A DNA stretch of 64,000 nucleotides, from NCBI RefSeq assembly GCF_000764305.2, contig NW_025931701.1, positions 434,001-498,000 on the forward strand, written 5' to 3'. This document shows, piece by piece, positions 48,571 to 61,636 of the stretch (positions within the stretch are counted from its first letter, which is position 1; every line of letters starts with the position of its first letter). Below the pieces are notes generated by a model. That model ran no database searches, had not been told where the DNA came from, and saw only the letters and a program-made list of their open reading frames with translations. Both the position numbers and the translations under genes were made by a program. This DNA is from Hyalella azteca (Eukaryota; Arthropoda; Malacostraca; Amphipoda; Hyalellidae).

Positions 48571-51500
48571 GTTCGTCAATGTCGAGATCTATTTGTTTCT
48601 GATTAATCGGTTGTCGGTTTGTTTCGGATTAATATTGCTTCGTTTTTGCCGATTGAACTTAACAGGTTCATTTTTGCAGTATTATTTTCTCACTGAAAGG
48701 ATTGGAAGCTCTCGGGTGTACGAGGCATATGTAGCAAGTGTTACACCCAATTCCAGGGAGTGGTTACATACGTGCGACGATCTGCTGCACGAAAGACTCT
48801 TCAGCTGCACAGCGTCTTTGCGTCACTGAAATCCTCTTCACTTTGGTTTAGATGACGAAATAGTATAATTTTGCTCACATTTTCGTAGCGTTTGTAAAGC
48901 AGGCAATCGAACGTTTGAATACATAGTTTTATTCTTGACATACATTCCATGTAAATGAAGAGATAAACACAATTCTGCACCGAACGCAATTAGAGGTGTA
49001 ATCCAAAACTGCACGAAGCAAACAGAACTTCTTAATTAATCACACATTACTTTTCTTCCGGCTTTAGCCAGTCTTTGACTTATGTGGGAGAAATATATTC
49101 ATCCGAAATATTTTGGCTTAAAATTATGTATAATTTAACAAGAAAATAAGTTTTCCCAGCCAGTTCACAGAAAATTAAAAAAGGCTAGCAGCTAGGAAGA
49201 ATTCGAAGCGCAGACGCCTAGGCTAAGTACCGGTCGCTTCGTTAGCACATGTTTAGGCCGACGAGAGACGAGTTAGAAGAATGCAAACGCTCGTGGCTAT
49301 AGTTCATCCTATTGGTATTCTGCAAGGCTGAGCGTGTCTTCAGTCTCCATTAAAGTTATGGAGGTGTAGTGGCTCTAACGCATCCGCTTTATGAACCATC
49401 GCTGGCGCTGACCGCTGATGCTGTGTTTGCATAAGCCAAATTTGTCAGTCATTCTCAGCACCTCGTAAAATCTGTCGACAACTGGCGTAATGTTCGTAGA
49501 TTCCCTGAGCGCGCACGAGCAACCTTCTCTGAGCCCGTGCATGCAGAAGGCGCATCATCAGCAACGTTTCAATAACTGAATGAATATTTAGTAAAATTTG
49601 CGATCATGATCACTCATCCTTCAACTGAACGATGATTAACTCTTTTTGAATCTTCAAGGCTGTAAAAGTTTATTCAAGGTGAGGCGAGTAAATATTTTTA
49701 CTACTCAACATTACGGTATTGCCACTAAAGTTTCAATTTAAAACAGTGTCAATCGATTTTTGTGAGATGGAACTTTTTTAATTATGAGAGAGTGTTACTA
49801 GATCATTGTCATAACTTTACAGGCATTAAGCATTGTCGTCAGCAACAACGATGTTTAACAAAACTTCATAAAACGGCACGTTGTTCACATATAAGTGTTC
49901 AACAGGAAATGAATGTTTCACTAAAAGCAATAAAAACAATATACGGGAACAATAAAAGCTAGAATAATCTATGTGACTTCAATTGCCATGACCTTCGAGT
50001 GTTAAAAAACAATAAGAGATATCTGTACATACAAAAAAAAGTTGGGAAGCTGCAGAAACTAGTGAACGATGTGGTCAGTTAATTGGAAAACCCCATATAG
50101 AGCTGCACGGTTCAGTCTCGAGAAAGGCATCATCAGAAACAATTAGAGTTTGAGTTAAACAATAAGACGGAGATGAAACGGTCAGTCATATCGGTCCCTT
50201 CCATCAAAACGACCAGCTCGTTCATTCTCTGGTCCTGAGGCATAGCGGGCGAAGCCTGTTTTTTTATTTTCAGTGCCAGTCTATATGTAAATGGAAGCTT
50301 ATTCTATCGCACTCTGAGGAGCGGAGCTGAGATGGCTTGCAAGCCTCTACGTGCGATGCCCATACACTTAAACAGTTTTGAAGATATGGGCACGCAGGAA
50401 ACCGCAGCTGCCTTGTTAAATTTTAGACGAGAAGGTACTCCGCAGAATGGGAATGGACGAATATTGGAGAGAATCGTTCGGGCGCCATGTGAATGGATCC
50501 GCCTAGCTTAAAAAGCGGACTATGTATGTATCTATGGCACACGGATGAACTTAAAAATTACCGATATACTCTGAACTATTCAAATTAGTTCATGGATACT
50601 GGCTTGATGATGTCCCATATGCTTGGAATTTAACAAAATGACAACAGTTTGATAAACTTGTCAGAGCATGCAAGAATGAAACGCAGCGTTGTCATTTTCT
50701 TGCATTTAATATCAGGCATAAAGGCTTGAGTGGATCGAAAGCTGGCAAGCAAATATGTTCCTGGCATGGTGGGCGCTTTACAGAAACTCTCCTGTACCGA
50801 CAAGCAACAGAGTGAATCCCAGTCCACGAAATGGGCACATATTAAACAAAATGAAATATTATCATGTAACTTAACTGAGTGGGCAAACGAACACACAAAA
50901 TATAATTTATTATGACGCTCAAGGCTGGCTAGATGAAACTATTTGATAGATGTTTGCTACATTTCAGATATAAGTTTATGGATGGATATGGAAGCGTATG
51001 GATGTATGGAAGACTTATTACACCAATGAATGTTGCTGTGATAAGGTATGAAACGAGTGCATCACCATATAGGTACCATATTTAACTTGTCCAAAAGAGA
51101 CAACATTGAAGGAAATAATCCTCCACGACCGCGTTACGATTGAATGTAATAAGGGACAGCTCCACGTATTAAGATTCAGCCAATGATGGTGTCCCGCTGC
51201 TAAAAACTCTTATGTCTCATCAGGAATTGAAATGCAATGTTGGATCGTAAAGAATGACGTCTCTTAGCCACCAATTGATTTCTAAAACAGACATATATAG
51301 GGAGTTTGCTTGCACAAGCTAACTGATCATCTAATTACAAAACAATTTGAACTTCAGGTGAAAGACAAATCGTTGCGATGAGTGCCTTTTTTTCAAACAT
51401 GTCTTATCGTTTAACTTTCACAAAATCGCACGAATTATTTTCTGAATCAAGCAATAATAAAAATTCTTCCGCAAGAATGTTCGGTAAAACTTAGGAAGCC

Positions 51501-54346
51501 TAACTTATCCGTTTTATGAAGCGAGTTGGAATTGTTATCATCTCCATTAGAGTAACTTAGAGCAAGTACGATTTCAAACAAGTCCAACCTTTTATTGCAT
51601 AAGCTTTATTTAACACATGTTGTAAGAAATCTCGCATCGTTGCTTAATTTTTTCATTTACTTAAACATTGTTTCGCTAGAATAAGATTGTTTTAGTTCAA
51701 TCTAGGGTAAGTTTAATGTTAGGGTAGTTTAGGTCAGAGCCGGGTTTCCTGAATTAAAAAAGTTCGCACTGATACACCGCCGTAGCAACACTTATTTTTG
51801 TGATCACCATTCAGCTCGTCGTCTGCCACCGCTACTTCATCAGCATTTAACCCTACGTCTAATTATCTTCCATGTTCTGTGATTTACCTAAACCTTGGTT
51901 TGAGTGCCCGATATTCTTTCGTTTTGTCAAGTTAGCTCAAATCGATGCTTAAAATTAGCGCGTGCAATGCTTCAGACTTCAATTATCTATTTTTTTCAAA
52001 ATCAACTCTAATTATTTAACTTTAAATGGATGCAGCTCCAACTCATGCTCTATTTTAGAGTTTACCCCAAATCATACTTGAACAAACCAATTTTCAACTT
52101 TTCTTTCTGTATTTCCGTCTGAAACATGCACCTACTACCGATTTCTTTTTTTTCATACAATTCACTTCTTCCCACAAGTGCGTTAGCACACTGAGAGGCA
52201 ATTTAATCTCAGGTGTTTAATCTAATTAGCCTAATTTGAATTTACTGCTTTGAATTTGATGAATGCTGCTATTTGATGAATATTATCTTGTCTTCTATGA
52301 TCCATTCATTCAAATTAACCAATTTTTCACAGTATGAATCACAAACCTGCTGTGTAGCTGATGGAGACTCAGGCGCTTCGACTTACCTGTTGCCGCTGTT
52401 CTTCCCTTGACGCGTTCACAGCAATTTATTCTCCCTTGGCTTTTACTTTTGGTGAAACGAATCCATCGCGTCTTCAAGAATACAAGGTTGCAAGTTCAAA
52501 TTCAATCCACTCCTCGTTTCAATAAATTTGTATAACGTTCAAATTGCTTCACTACCTTTAACGAAGATACGATTGTATAAAATTATTCAGGTTTCTGATA
52601 AAATTAAGGCGCAAAAAAATTTGTGTAATTAGGTTAACATAAAATTATTTCAGTCTTTATGAAGGTTATACGTCATTAAAAAGCCATCTTATTAATACTC
52701 GATAATGATGCTAAACTATGTAATTAGTATTTCTTTCTGACAGCTCATCACTCTCTTTTAATTTATAAGTCCAAAATAGAAATCAAATAAATCAATCAAA
52801 GAGAAGTCAAACTAAAATAATTTATTGCTGGAATACCAACGTTCACAACGCAACGAGCCCAAAAACTAGAGCAGCAAATTTACTGTATGCAAGCAAATTC
52901 CTTGTTATACATACTGCCAGGATGCTTCACTTCTTATTAAAGACTAACACAACATCGAGGCATCCAAGCATAGCATGAGCGGAGGTGAACTCGGCAGGCG
53001 CTAGGCGACAGGCACTTACCTATCAATAGGGCGGGCGCTGGAGGGAGACTAGGAAAGAGGTAAGCAGCAGGGGGCGAAGAGTCTTGTTTGTTCGGAGGTG
53101 TGAACGCTGAGAGGCTTAGCGAGATTAGGGGTGTGAGCTATAAGCACGAGATCGGTGAGACGCCTTCGCCAACAGCCATACATCTAGACGTGCAACAGCG
53201 AGGTGTCGAGGTGGTCAAACCAAGATTTAGTACTGAGAAGAAGTCGCAGGTTTTCGTTTTTTCTTCGTGGAAGAATCTTGCGTGTTGCGAGAATTATCAT
53301 ATATATTGTAACGTAAAATTGAAAAAAATATGTGAAACGAAGACTTACTACAATATGATTATAACCGCTCTGCTATTTCGTCCACCTTTGTAAATATGCG
53401 CTCGAAACGAATATCGGTACAGAGAAACAAATATATAAAGTCAGAGTGCATGTACTCCAAACCTTGGCCCTCTTATTCCGTTGTGCAGAATAATAAAATA
53501 CTCGTTTCGAAAGCGAGGATGCACACTCAAAAAAAATCATAAAGGGTTCAAAGTTGCCTTCAATATACAATATTGATGAAATAATCGAGGCAAAAATTGT
53601 ATTGCAAAAATTATTTAGCCGAGATTAACTTCTTGCCTAAATGTGTTAATTTCATTGAGAGAAAAATAGATTTTCCAAGCAAAGATGGACTAGAATCGTC
53701 CCGACTCCTCTTCATTCCAGTCTGCCAGATAGCATTTCCTGAGCACTTTGGTGTGCGGTCAATTGGAATTAGGCAGCAGAGTTATGCTTCATACGGCGAT
53801 CATCGGTTAAAAAGTAAGAAAAAAACCCAGAGAATGTACAGCGTCAGACTAAATGTGATGAGAAGAAAACTTAACGCTGAACATAATTTTTCAAAATTAA
53901 TGAGCAGCTTTGTGAATGTGGTCCCATCAACCTGTAATATTTTAGCGAATGAATATCTGAGATGCCATACTTTTCAACGAACCGTAAATTAATAAAAGAA
54001 TTCACCCTAAATGATTCAACGATATTTTGTAACAGAAATCTCACTGTATCACTACCATCTCATTGAGTGTTAAATGGAATATTCGGATTAATCAGAAGAT
54101 GAACCACTAAACAATAAACAAAGTTCGATTTTGATAATTTCTTAAAAAAATACACAAAAATGGCATGCAACCTCTGCACCCTGAGGGTTACGGCTCAAGT
54201 TGAGAAAATTTGCGAAAAAGGTTGAAGTAAGGACTGTGACTAACACCTTCAAGAAAGAACAGTCCAAAACGAGCGCTATTCAGTCAGAGTCGCTCCCACT
54301 AATTAAGACCAAGGTAAGGATAGTCATCACTCATCAACAGACAGTG
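48571..54346. other. No gene supported
   Basis: AT-rich sequence with a GC-richer patch around 52970-53290. The two longest frames, 53088-53393 (101 codons, ATG start) and 53597-53992 (131 codons, TTG start), show no domain, repeat or known motif. Frames of this length are expected once or so by chance in 64 kb. No RNA gene was seen. Confidence 0.45.
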
Positions 54347-54645
54347 TCAAGTGGATGTATGTTCAAAACAAACATCAAGTGAAGGACAGTTCTCAACTGA
54401 CAGCGTCAAGTGGATGTATGTTCAGAACAAACATCAAGCGAAGGACAGTTCTCAACCGACAGCGTCAAGTGGATGTATGTTCAAAACAAACATCAAGTGA
54501 AGGACAGTTCTCAACCGACAGCGTCAAGTGGATGTATGTTCAAAACAAACATCAAGCGAAGGACAGTTCTCAACCGGCAGCGTCAAGTGGATGTATGTAG
54601 AAAACAAACATGAAATGAAGGTCAACCGACAGCGTCAAGTGGATT
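54347..54645. repeat. 59-bp minisatellite, about 5 units
   Basis: Units contain GTCAAGTGGATGTATGTTCA, AAACAAACATCAAG and GAAGGACAGTTCTCAACCGACAGC-like parts. Substitutions are few (AAGTG/AAGCG alternates). The last unit has a deletion (no ACAGTTCTC) and GTAG in place of GTTC. Because 59 is not divisible by 3, the same peptide cycles through the frames, explaining the overlapping frames at 54355-54613. Confidence 0.94.
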
Positions 54646-55574
54646 TCTGACCACATCAAACAACATAATGTAAATGACACTCACCAACAAACAGCGGCGG
54701 GTTACATCGGCCCACGACCAACACGACGAATGAGAAGCTTGACGTTCCATTGGTAAATAGTAAATACGACCCAAAAAAAAATGTTGCAGATAAAATAGAG
54801 CGATGGAGCCAGGAGGCACAGCGGCGGCGCTTACGTTCACACCTCAAATTCCTGAAGAGTGCAGTAAGCTGTAATTTGCTGCACCTGTCTTGCAGCGAGC
54901 TCAGCTCGCGCGTTCGCAAGTTATCCAACAATTTACCGTCATCTTATTTCCTCGTACGGCATGATTGCTTAGTCAATCAATCGCATGCAATGATAATGCA
55001 TTGCCCATAATAAAATCATGACAAGATCTGAATAAATTTTCCTTACGGAAACAGTTTAAAAAATTGGACGGTACTATTTGCGTAGGATGCGAGATTGGTT
55101 GAAATAACAACATATTCGTTACATCCAGGAGGCAGTGTAGCGTGCAATATGATAACGAAGCCTTAATAAAGCTTTTCATTTAAAATGTGAAAAGGCAGCT
55201 ATAGGAAAATTGCTCAGGAGCGACACTGAACAAATCATTACAATTATAAAAGTTCACAAATAATCTCACTCGTACTTTTTTTAACAACAGCAATGCGAAC
55301 ATAAACATAATATTCTCTATCTCTCACAATATCAGTCGTTTGATGTGCTCAGCATTAGCAAAGGCATACGGAGGAAACTGCTGCAATAATAGGCAGTTAC
55401 AATACAATACAATACAATAACTCAAAGAAGTTCATGAGACTTTGTCTGTATATCGGTGCACATCTAGCCTTATTTTGGGTCATACTGAGCCAGTTTCGAC
55501 CGGAAAATGAATGTATCAATGCTACACGCATCAATTGCATCACTATTTGGACATTATGATCCATAATTTTTGGT
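54646..55574. other. No gene; short CAATA repeat
   Basis: Four CAATA units lie at 55400-55419. Overlapping frames on both strands at 54622-55010 have no recognisable family. Confidence 0.5.
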
Positions 55575-55722
55575 GCATTTTCTCATTTATGGAAAAAATG
55601 CACTATTGTGCTCGCCATGTCCGTCCGTCCGTCTGTCTGTCTGTCCGTGACCTCAAGTTTTCGTCGACGAGAAAATGCGCTCTCTGTCACTCACTGCAGT
55701 GATTACTGAGTTATATTTTTTT
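55575..55722 (+). repeat. CCGT/CTGT hairpin repeat family, copy 1
   Basis: Starts GCATTTTCTCATTTATGG, continues ATGCACTATTGTGCTCGCCA and a CCGT/CTGT tetranucleotide tract. Then come GACCTCAAGTTTTCGTCGAC, GAGAAAATGCGC and a tail with CACTCACTGCAGTGA and GAGTTATATTTTTT. The starting (GC)GCATTTTCTC and the later GAGAAAATGCGC are inverted repeats of each other. It has no coding capacity. Element class is unknown. Confidence 0.9.
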
Positions 55723-56478
55723 CAGTATAACCGATTGATGTTATCATGCATGCTGATATTCTTTATATGACTCAATAAATCTCTTGATAAAATTGCTGCA
55801 GCACTGATCTTTTAAAACAGCGTTTGTAAAAGTTTGTTTAAACACTCACCTATTTTTCTCTTATTATAATGTCGTATAATAATTGTGTAATAGTATAGAC
55901 AATGAATTTGAACTGTGAAAGTTGTGTAAACTGTGGCAGCAGTATATTAAATATTATTTAAAGGATTGCAAAGAATATGGGAACCTTCAGTTTTTCTAGA
56001 CTACGCTAACTATTCAAAAATTAATAATTATTTACGCTACGCTAATTCGCTACGCTAATTATTTCTCATATTACGAATGAGGCTGTCATTGCGTGAATTT
56101 CAAAGGAGAACCCAATTGTTCCGGTTTTGAAAATGTTTTTATTAATTGTTGGACACCGAAATTCTGAATTACACTTTTGTTCTTGGAATTACAGTATGAA
56201 CACTATTTTTTGATTTGAACCTGGAAACACGTTTTTACCTGAAAGCTAGAAGTGTTGTACAAATTAACAAATAATAACAGAAGAAAGAATTAGAATTGCC
56301 TGAATGCATTCAAAGCATATTATGTTTTAATCTGGGTCCATATTAGAGATAATTTCATTAAAATGGTTGTTGAAAAATGAAAGTTTAAGTTTTTTAGCTC
56401 CTCCGTCTGATGAATGTCAGATTTGATGCTCCGGCAGGTTTCAGTAGACATTTACAAATTTCCTGTGCATCGTAAGGA
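55723..56478. other. No gene; minor CGCTACGCTAATT duplication
   Basis: A short direct duplication of CGCTAATT/ACGCTA motifs lies at 56033-56066. Otherwise AT-rich without recognised features. Confidence 0.5.
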
Positions 56479-56555
56479 TGAAGTTATTCTGTTGCTTTAT
56501 TTTATTATTTATTATTATTATTTATATTATTATTTATTATTTGAAGTTATTCTGT
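56479..56555. mobile_element. TTA-repeat insertion flanked by a 14-bp direct repeat
   Basis: TGAAGTTATTCTGT occurs at 56479-56492 and again, identical, at 56542-56555. Between them are 49 bp made almost only of TTA/TTTA units. A direct repeat of this size around a simple-sequence tract looks like a target-site duplication around the 3' tail of an extremely 5'-truncated retroelement. Slippage within a duplicated segment is the alternative. Confidence 0.6.
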
Positions 56556-57157
56556 CTTTTTGGAGGAATTTCTTTCCCTTGCGCCTCACCACCGAGTCAA
56601 CAAATAACGGAACGATAAGATCTAAATATTCATTATCAAGTTGAATATAATACAAGTTTCTGAATCTATGACCAGGTGCACTTTTTTTCGAAGGTCAGAC
56701 AGATGCGTGGCCAATTGTTTCCTTCTCGTGTGCCGACGAATCTGTAAACCTCACAAATTCTATTCTTTCAACTTGAATTCCATTTGAACATTGCAGCATA
56801 GTTTTCTTAAAACAATTACAATCAGAAGCAACTTTCACTGCTGACACGGTGTTCAATTAACTATTTCCGTTAACTCGTCCAGAGGCTCGTTTCCAATGTT
56901 GAGATATCAAGGTTTTCGATGAGATTGTTATGGCTGATGTGTTCAATCAAATGCTTTTATTTGGGATTTGTTATCCGGTTAACAGAGAAAGTATGGAAGT
57001 TTTGTGTTCCTACACAGCAATTGCTCTTGGTCTGCTGCTATATAGTCTGCTATATGATCACAAGACTATAAGGTCGACTCAGGCCATACTATTATCTTCG
57101 TCACGACGCGATAACTAAATTACTCTCTTCGCGATTTGATGTTTTTAAGGTTCATAT
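56556..57157. other. No feature recognised
   Basis: AT-rich sequence. A 62-codon plus-strand frame (56930-57118) has an ATG start but no recognised family. Confidence 0.5.
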
Positions 57158-57218
57158 AAAGCACTACAATTGTACACTACAATTGTACACTACAATTGTA
57201 CACTACAATTGTACACTA
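57158..57218. repeat. 13-bp minisatellite, about 4.6 units
   Basis: CACTACAATTGTA is repeated without change. Each unit contains the palindrome TACAATTGTA, so the array is self-complementary in every unit. Confidence 0.96.
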
Positions 57219-57809
57219 CAAAATAAATAGTCAATATCCAGGACAATCTTCTAGCTTCGTTTTTTTTGTCAATGAATATTCGCCAATCATTTGGATTTAA
57301 TATTGCATGGCCTAAATATTTTATTACAATTCAATGAAGAATTGGCCAAAACTTACACACAAAAAGGTCCAAGTGCTCTAATAAATTGATTATAATTTTT
57401 ATTCAGTATTACTTTTTTTATGCAAGCCGCTTATTATTAAAGCAACTCGATATGACTTCGAAAAATTTCCAAAAGTCGTGGCTGAAAAATTCACAAAAGT
57501 AAAATATTTAACTTACGACCGACGTCATTATGCTTATTATGAAAATTCTGTGTTGATGCTGAAGCTATTAATTATACAAGGAATTGAAGAGAAGAAAGTG
57601 ATGAAGAAGCGTATGTCACGGCCCAAAAAACTATATTGACTATAGGTCTTTTATATAAAAAATTGGAATTTTTGCCTTCACTTAAAGAATATACATATAT
57701 TGATTGTACATTGAATAAAAGTGAATAACATCGAAACACTGGAATTTGACGCATAAATTCAATAAGAAGCTTCTATTTATAATTATTATTTTATAAGTAC
57801 ATCTTTCTA
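57219..57809. other. No feature recognised
   Basis: AT-rich sequence with no gene, RNA or clear repeat. Confidence 0.55.
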
Positions 57810-57985
57810 GCGCATTTTCTCATTTATGGAAAAATGCACTATTGTGCTCGCCATGTCCGTCCGTCCGTCTGGCTGTCTGTCTGTCTGTCTGTCCGTCTGT
57901 CCGTCTGTCCGTGACCTCAAGTTTTCGTCGACGAGAAAATGCGCTCTCTGTCACTCACTGCAGTGAGTACTGAGTTATATTTTTT
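57810..57985 (+). repeat. CCGT/CTGT hairpin repeat family, copy 2
   Basis: The longest copy. GCGCATTTTCTC (57810-57821) is the exact inverse of GAGAAAATGCGC (57933-57944). The tetranucleotide tract at about 57857-57912 has about 14 CCGT/CTGT units, compared with about 7-8 in the other copies. The 3' part carries the perfect palindrome ACTCACTGCAGTGAGT and the GAGTTATATTTTTT tail. Confidence 0.93.
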
Positions 57986-58207
57986 ATTTATTATGATACT
58001 GATTTTACGGGTTAAAAATCCTCTATTTCCGTGAACTAGCAAGACTTGGTCGCGACACTGTGATCATGCATTCATCTTCTGACTTCCGTCATCCACTGCC
58101 GCAGAGCATTAGCACTCCAGCCACTTGACAGACTCATGCAGCTGTACGATGGGGAGTTCATAGACAATGATTTGTGAAGACCTCAGTTAGTAGAAACATC
58201 ATCCGAG
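57986..58207. other. No feature recognised
   Basis: Short mixed interval with nothing recognised. Confidence 0.55.
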
Positions 58208-58302
58208 ACCATAGTTTATTATAGTTTATTATATTATATACCATAGTTTATTATAGTTTATTATATTATATACCATAGTTTATTATATTATATTATATAG
58301 TT
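58208..58302. repeat. 32-bp A/T-rich minisatellite, about 2.7 units
   Basis: Units of ACCATAGTTTATTATAGTTT plus ATTATATTATAT occur twice in full. A third is internally deleted and ends in extra ATATT repeats. Confidence 0.9.
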
Positions 58303-58794
58303 TCGTTAATGAAGCTGAATTCACCATCAAATTGTCCACCACGCTGGACATTCAGAGAAGTCGGTGCCATAAGCTATGTAGTGAATATCTACGGCGAAAA
58401 ACTTAGCAAGCTATTCCAGAATTCTTGCTTGAAAATGCACTAGAAAATATATAATACCCGAAAAACCTAGATTATATTAGAAAATTTACAATTATTTGGT
58501 CACACAAGCAAATAAAATTAAACTTCCTAATTAATGAACATCTGGGGAATATAAACGTAAAATTGTTCAGATTTTATATATCCCGTTAGATGTGTTGAAA
58601 ACTAATATAAAATGTTGGACGATGAGGAAATAATGCTTGGGCAGCGCGCGCTTAAAGCTTCCGCAAATTGCACTTTTAAAAACAGAGGCGGCAGCACAGC
58701 GTCAGAATATTGGGTTTGTTGGGGGGAATGCAGTCAAAATGAGGTAGGCAAGGCCATTGCGCTCAGTTCCGATTATAAAGCATAGAAATTCAAG
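58303..58794. other. No feature recognised
   Basis: AT-rich sequence. A GC-richer patch at about 58640-58760 has no recognised content. Confidence 0.55.
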
Positions 58795-59125
58795 TGAGGC
58801 GAACTCATATGAAAATAATTCCGGAAGGAACAATTTATATGAGAAGAATTCAGGTAGGAGAAATTTAGCTTAGAATAATTTACGTAAGAAAAATTTTGGT
58901 AACAATGATTTTGTTAAGGCTACTTCAAACCTGATTATTCCAGTAATTGCAATAAACAATCTGGTTAGGAAACTTCGACACTGGTTACAATTCAAGTAAC
59001 TGCAATTCAGATTATGGAGATTCCAGAACTGAAATTTCGGCAATGACTTTTCAGGTAATCGCAATAGAGTAAATAGCATTACATTCAACTGCAATTATGT
59101 TTTTATTCAATTCAGGTCATCTATG
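58795..59125. repeat. Highly degenerate ~27-31-bp periodic repeat, about 11 units
   Basis: AATTCAGGTAA-like and AATTCCAGTAA-like segments recur about every 27-31 bp (near 58836, 58868, 58930, 58990 and 59050). Intervening bases share a GAA(A/C)AATTTA-like start. Identity between units is low, so this looks like an old minisatellite. Confidence 0.5.
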
Positions 59126-59691
59126 ATATACTAGTAGTTTTGAATAAATCTTGGGATTCTGCCCATAAGGCACATGCTTAATTAAGTTCGACATACCAGT
59201 TAAATAGTAAGTAGGTAATATAACAGAAATTCATCACATACTATTTTTAAATGTAATTTTTAACATACCTTTTGACTCGTTTCAGCTTTTGATATCAACT
59301 CAAGGTTATCCATATCATCATTTTAAGTGGTTCAAAACCACGCAGAAGATTTATAATATCTAAGCTTCCGCCAACAAGTAATTATTTTCAACGACTTTGT
59401 AATGGCCAAATAGTTTGAACAGAGACAACTATGTTTATAATTAATGGTGGCATAGATTAAAAATATTTATTACATCAAGCACCAATTGTGGATCAGGGTG
59501 ATCTGGTGGTGACAGTTCAATGATGGTATGATTGTGTACGTGTAAAAGTTTTGTGTGATTGGAATTACACCATCGAAGCAAAAACTGATAGAATAACGAA
59601 CAATTGACTAGCTATCTTTCTTGTACAATCATCACTTACTATTGCACGAGTAAAAGACAATCGTGTTTCATAATTTATGGAGAAATAAAAT
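59126..59691. other. No feature recognised
   Basis: AT-rich sequence with no gene or clear repeat. Confidence 0.55.
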
Positions 59692-59849
59692 AAAATATAT
59701 AACTCAGTACTCACTGCAGTGAGTGACAGAGAGCGCATTTTCTCGTCGACGAAAACTTGAGGTCACGGACGGACGGACGGACAGACAGACTGACAGACGG
59801 ACATGGCGAGCACAATAGTGCATTTTTTACATAAATGAGAAAATGCGCT
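59692..59849 (-). repeat. CCGT/CTGT hairpin repeat family, copy 3
   Basis: Inverted relative to the first two copies. It reads ATATAACTCAGTACTCACTG, then GCGCATTTTCTCGTCGACGA, a GGAC/AGAC tract, and ends TGAGAAAATGCGCT. The tract contains one CTGACAG variant. The tail palindrome ACTCACTGCAGTGAGT is intact. Confidence 0.92.
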
Positions 59850-61636
59850 GAAAACAAATGCGAATGCTTTTAACGACTTGAAACGAAGGCAGAATATGTA
59901 CGCATGTCAGTTCCTGCAAATAAGGCCCTTCAAAGATCATGACCTCGGCACACGAAAGGTTGCTCATCTGCTCACATGATTTGTACATGAAAAATTGAAG
60001 TCCTTGAAGCGACGAGGTGCATATTCCAAGACACATTCTCCAGATAAGATCGGCAGAAACGAGCATTTACATGCGAGTTTCGGGCCAGGGCAAACGTCGA
60101 CATAGAAGTGGTCGTTCCATCCCAGGCGTTAACGTATATCTGATTGAATGATTTAGCTAAAACAGATGAAAATTCGTGGAAATCCCGCTTTAAATCTGAA
60201 AGGCGTGAGAGCTCAGAAATTCATCAATTATTGCTGGGAAACTGTGGGTGTAAATTTCGTTCAGTTCGAGTTCTAGCTGGATTTGTTCAATTCAGTGAAT
60301 AAATCAGATTCAATGAAAATAATAGGACTAGTGTGATCGATTGCAATTGAAGTGCATAGATTAGATCATTCGGCATCAATATTCCAAACAATTATTGTGA
60401 AGTAAATCAATTCATAGATTATTTAGCTTCACAGGAGTAAAATATATAATTTAAATTATTTGAATTCGAGATGCTGTTCTGTATGACAGAGCTTTATTTT
60501 TCTTGCCAGAAAAGTCGTGAAACATTCCTACAGACATAAAAAGCTAATAGAGGAATAGGAGAACGAATGAGAAAATTGCGAATTTCATTAAAAAATTCTA
60601 AGCGAAAACTTATGGTTGAACGAAAATACATCCTCGGAAAGAAAAGCAAGCGATATCGTAATTGATTTTCAGAGGTTATGTTTTTTTTCTGTTGCGTAGC
60701 TAGGAGGCCGCGAAACGGTTATTTTTCTTGAAGGTTTCTTATCGGAAAATTTTTTTGGACCGGTGAAGTGAAGATGCTTCAGACCAACAAGCGCATTGAG
60801 CACAAGGTTCGCTGGGCGCCTCGTATGTTAACGGTGGGTGCAAGTGATGCAACTAGCAATCAAAAGTCCTAGAAAAACTCATAGGGTTTTATAATGCGAT
60901 TTAGAGCAGAATCTATGCTGCCTAATAGCCGACAATTTGGTGTAGTTGCATTGGGAGCGATGCTATCGTCTGAAGCCGCGCGTTCGTAGGCTTAGAGAAC
61001 TTTCCGTAACTCTCTTGCATGGACATGTGCACGGTAACATGCATACAACCTAACACATAAACCCAATCACAAAACAAAGAGCAGAAAATACATGTTACAA
61101 TAATAAACATTTAAAGTTAATTAGTTTAAAAAGTAAAGTTTATAAATAAAGTAAATTTATAAAAGTTTATAAGGTAATGCGAAAGTTTTTTCGTAAAGGT
61201 AATGCGAAAAAACACGTCATTCAGAACAAGGTCGTTGCTGCACAAATAATTAATTTAATCGAAGTGAGAAGTAACGATATTAAATAATTGAAATAATTGC
61301 ATGATACTGAACGTCAGCATTGTGCCAGCAGCGCTAGCAGATATTGATCCAAATAAAAATATAAAAGTTTAGAAAGAATACGTTCGGTGAGACATCGACT
61401 CACAATTAAGCGTAACATTCGTGGGAGATCTTTACATCGATAGTGTAACTTGAGTGCATCGTAAGTGATTGCCTAACAAGTATAATGAACAAACTTCAAA
61501 TTAATATCCAACACTTGAAAATTGTTATATGAACACCACAGTCAGCAAGGAAACCAACCAAATCAATGCACCGATGAAGTCACATCACAAGCCAAAAATT
61601 CAAAATAAGTGAAAGTGCAGGAAGAGTCAAATTTCT
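59850..61636. other. No gene; small A/T and AATGCGAAA duplications
   Basis: A duplicated GGTAATGCGAAA motif lies at about 61171-61210, next to repeated TTTATAAA motifs. No gene, RNA or transposon was recognised. Confidence 0.5.

Noticed and set aside
53597..53992. 131-codon plus-strand frame without repeats
   Set aside because: TTG start and no motif. About one such frame is expected by chance in 64 kb of this composition.
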